From contig JAFAZL010000152.1 in assembly GCA_019239815.1 (NCBI GenBank), forward strand, positions 1 to 6,148: 6,148 nt of DNA, in the 5' to 3' direction. The notes under the pieces were generated by a model, which did not search any database, was not told the origin of the DNA, and saw nothing but the letters and a program-made list of their open reading frames with translations. The first letter of the stretch is position 1. Each line of letters starts with the position of its first letter. The position numbers were made by a program, and so were the translations under genes. This DNA comes from Acidobacteriota bacterium. GTDB lineage: Bacteria > Acidobacteriota > Terriglobia > Acidoferrales > UBA7541. Of this stretch, positions 5,968 to 6,148 are shown piece by piece.

Positions 5968-6004
5968 TGTCATCCCGAGGCGGCAGAAGGCCGACGAGGA
6001 TCTC
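5968..6004. repeat. Dispersed-type intergenic hairpin repeat
   Basis: The stretch starts TGTCATCCCGAG and ends CGAGGATCTC, a pattern I recognise as typical of abundant dispersed repeats between genes in Acidobacteriota and some other phyla. The ends pair (ATCC at 5972 with GGAT at 6001). The arms CG and GGC pair further in, with bulges, giving an imperfect hairpin of about 30 bases. It sits between the kai operon and a possible convergent gene and may act as a bidirectional transcription barrier, but there is no proper T-tract on the plus side. Copy number was not checked. Confidence 0.5.
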
Positions 6005-6037
6005 AGCCGCAACCGCACTAGCAATCCTGCCGTCGTG

Positions 6038-6148
6038 CTACCGGCGCCTAGCAACTGCCCTCCGCGCTTTATCTCTATCCGCGCCGCACGTCCCAATCTC
6101 TTCTAACGCGTCTTCAATCCGGCGCAGTGCCTTTGCCACATCCGCCGG
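6038..6148 (-). CDS. Possible C-terminus of a convergent gene, unrecognised
   Basis: The minus strand is open from the window edge for 36 codons to a TAG at 6040-6038. The other two minus frames stop earlier. The peptide (PADVAKALRRIEDALEEIG, then a Cys and an Arg/Lys-rich end) looks helical and amphipathic, with plausible codon use. No family is recognised, and the stretch is short enough that chance is possible. If real, it converges on the kai operon, with the repeat at 5968-6004 between the two. Confidence 0.4.
   Translation of the reverse strand, partial: PADVAKALRRIEDALEEIGTCGADRDKARRAVARRR

Noticed and set aside
1..6148. CRISPR array, tRNA, rRNA, insertion sequence or phage genes
   Set aside because: No regularly spaced repeats, no tRNA-like cloverleaf, no transposase or integrase motifs, and no terminal inverted repeats with target duplication were seen.

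Overview
The window looks like chromosomal DNA of an Acidobacteriota bacterium. This is inferred from three things: moderately high GC, a Ser/Thr kinase beginning in the style common in that phylum (MLGQTISHYRI...GAGGMGVVYKA), and a downstream intergenic repeat of the TGTCATCC...GAGGATCTC type. I could not run a search, so the taxonomy is tentative.

Layout. Bases 1-552 (minus) hold the N-terminal 184 residues of a Hanks-type Ser/Thr protein kinase that runs off the left edge. Bases 553-774 hold its leader, a candidate promoter, a perfect palindrome and a strong rho-independent terminator belonging to the next gene. Bases 775-1362 (minus) encode a small secreted outer-membrane beta-barrel protein. 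A divergent 390-base intergenic region (1363-1752) follows, with several inverted repeats, a direct repeat 20 bases apart, and a clear Shine-Dalgarno sequence before a TTG start.

The core of the window is a tight four-gene plus-strand operon at 1753-5943: kaiC, then two different kaiB genes, then a PAS-histidine kinase fused to a receiver domain. The first three genes nearly overlap or overlap, and the fourth has its Shine-Dalgarno sequence on the stop codon of the third. KaiC keeps both ATPase motifs and Ser/Thr residues at the three positions phosphorylated in the cyanobacterial clock protein. Both KaiBs keep the Gly-Asp pair linked to fold switching. No kaiA is present in the window. The fusion kinase takes the place that SasA/CikA and RpaA occupy in cyanobacteria, but it has neither a KaiB-like sensor domain nor a DNA-binding output. 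The likely reading is a KaiA-less Kai timing or stress-state module feeding a phosphorelay; circadian function is not shown by the sequence.

After the operon, 5944-6037 contains a dispersed-type hairpin repeat. The right edge (6038-6148, minus) has an open frame that may be the C-terminus of a convergent gene.
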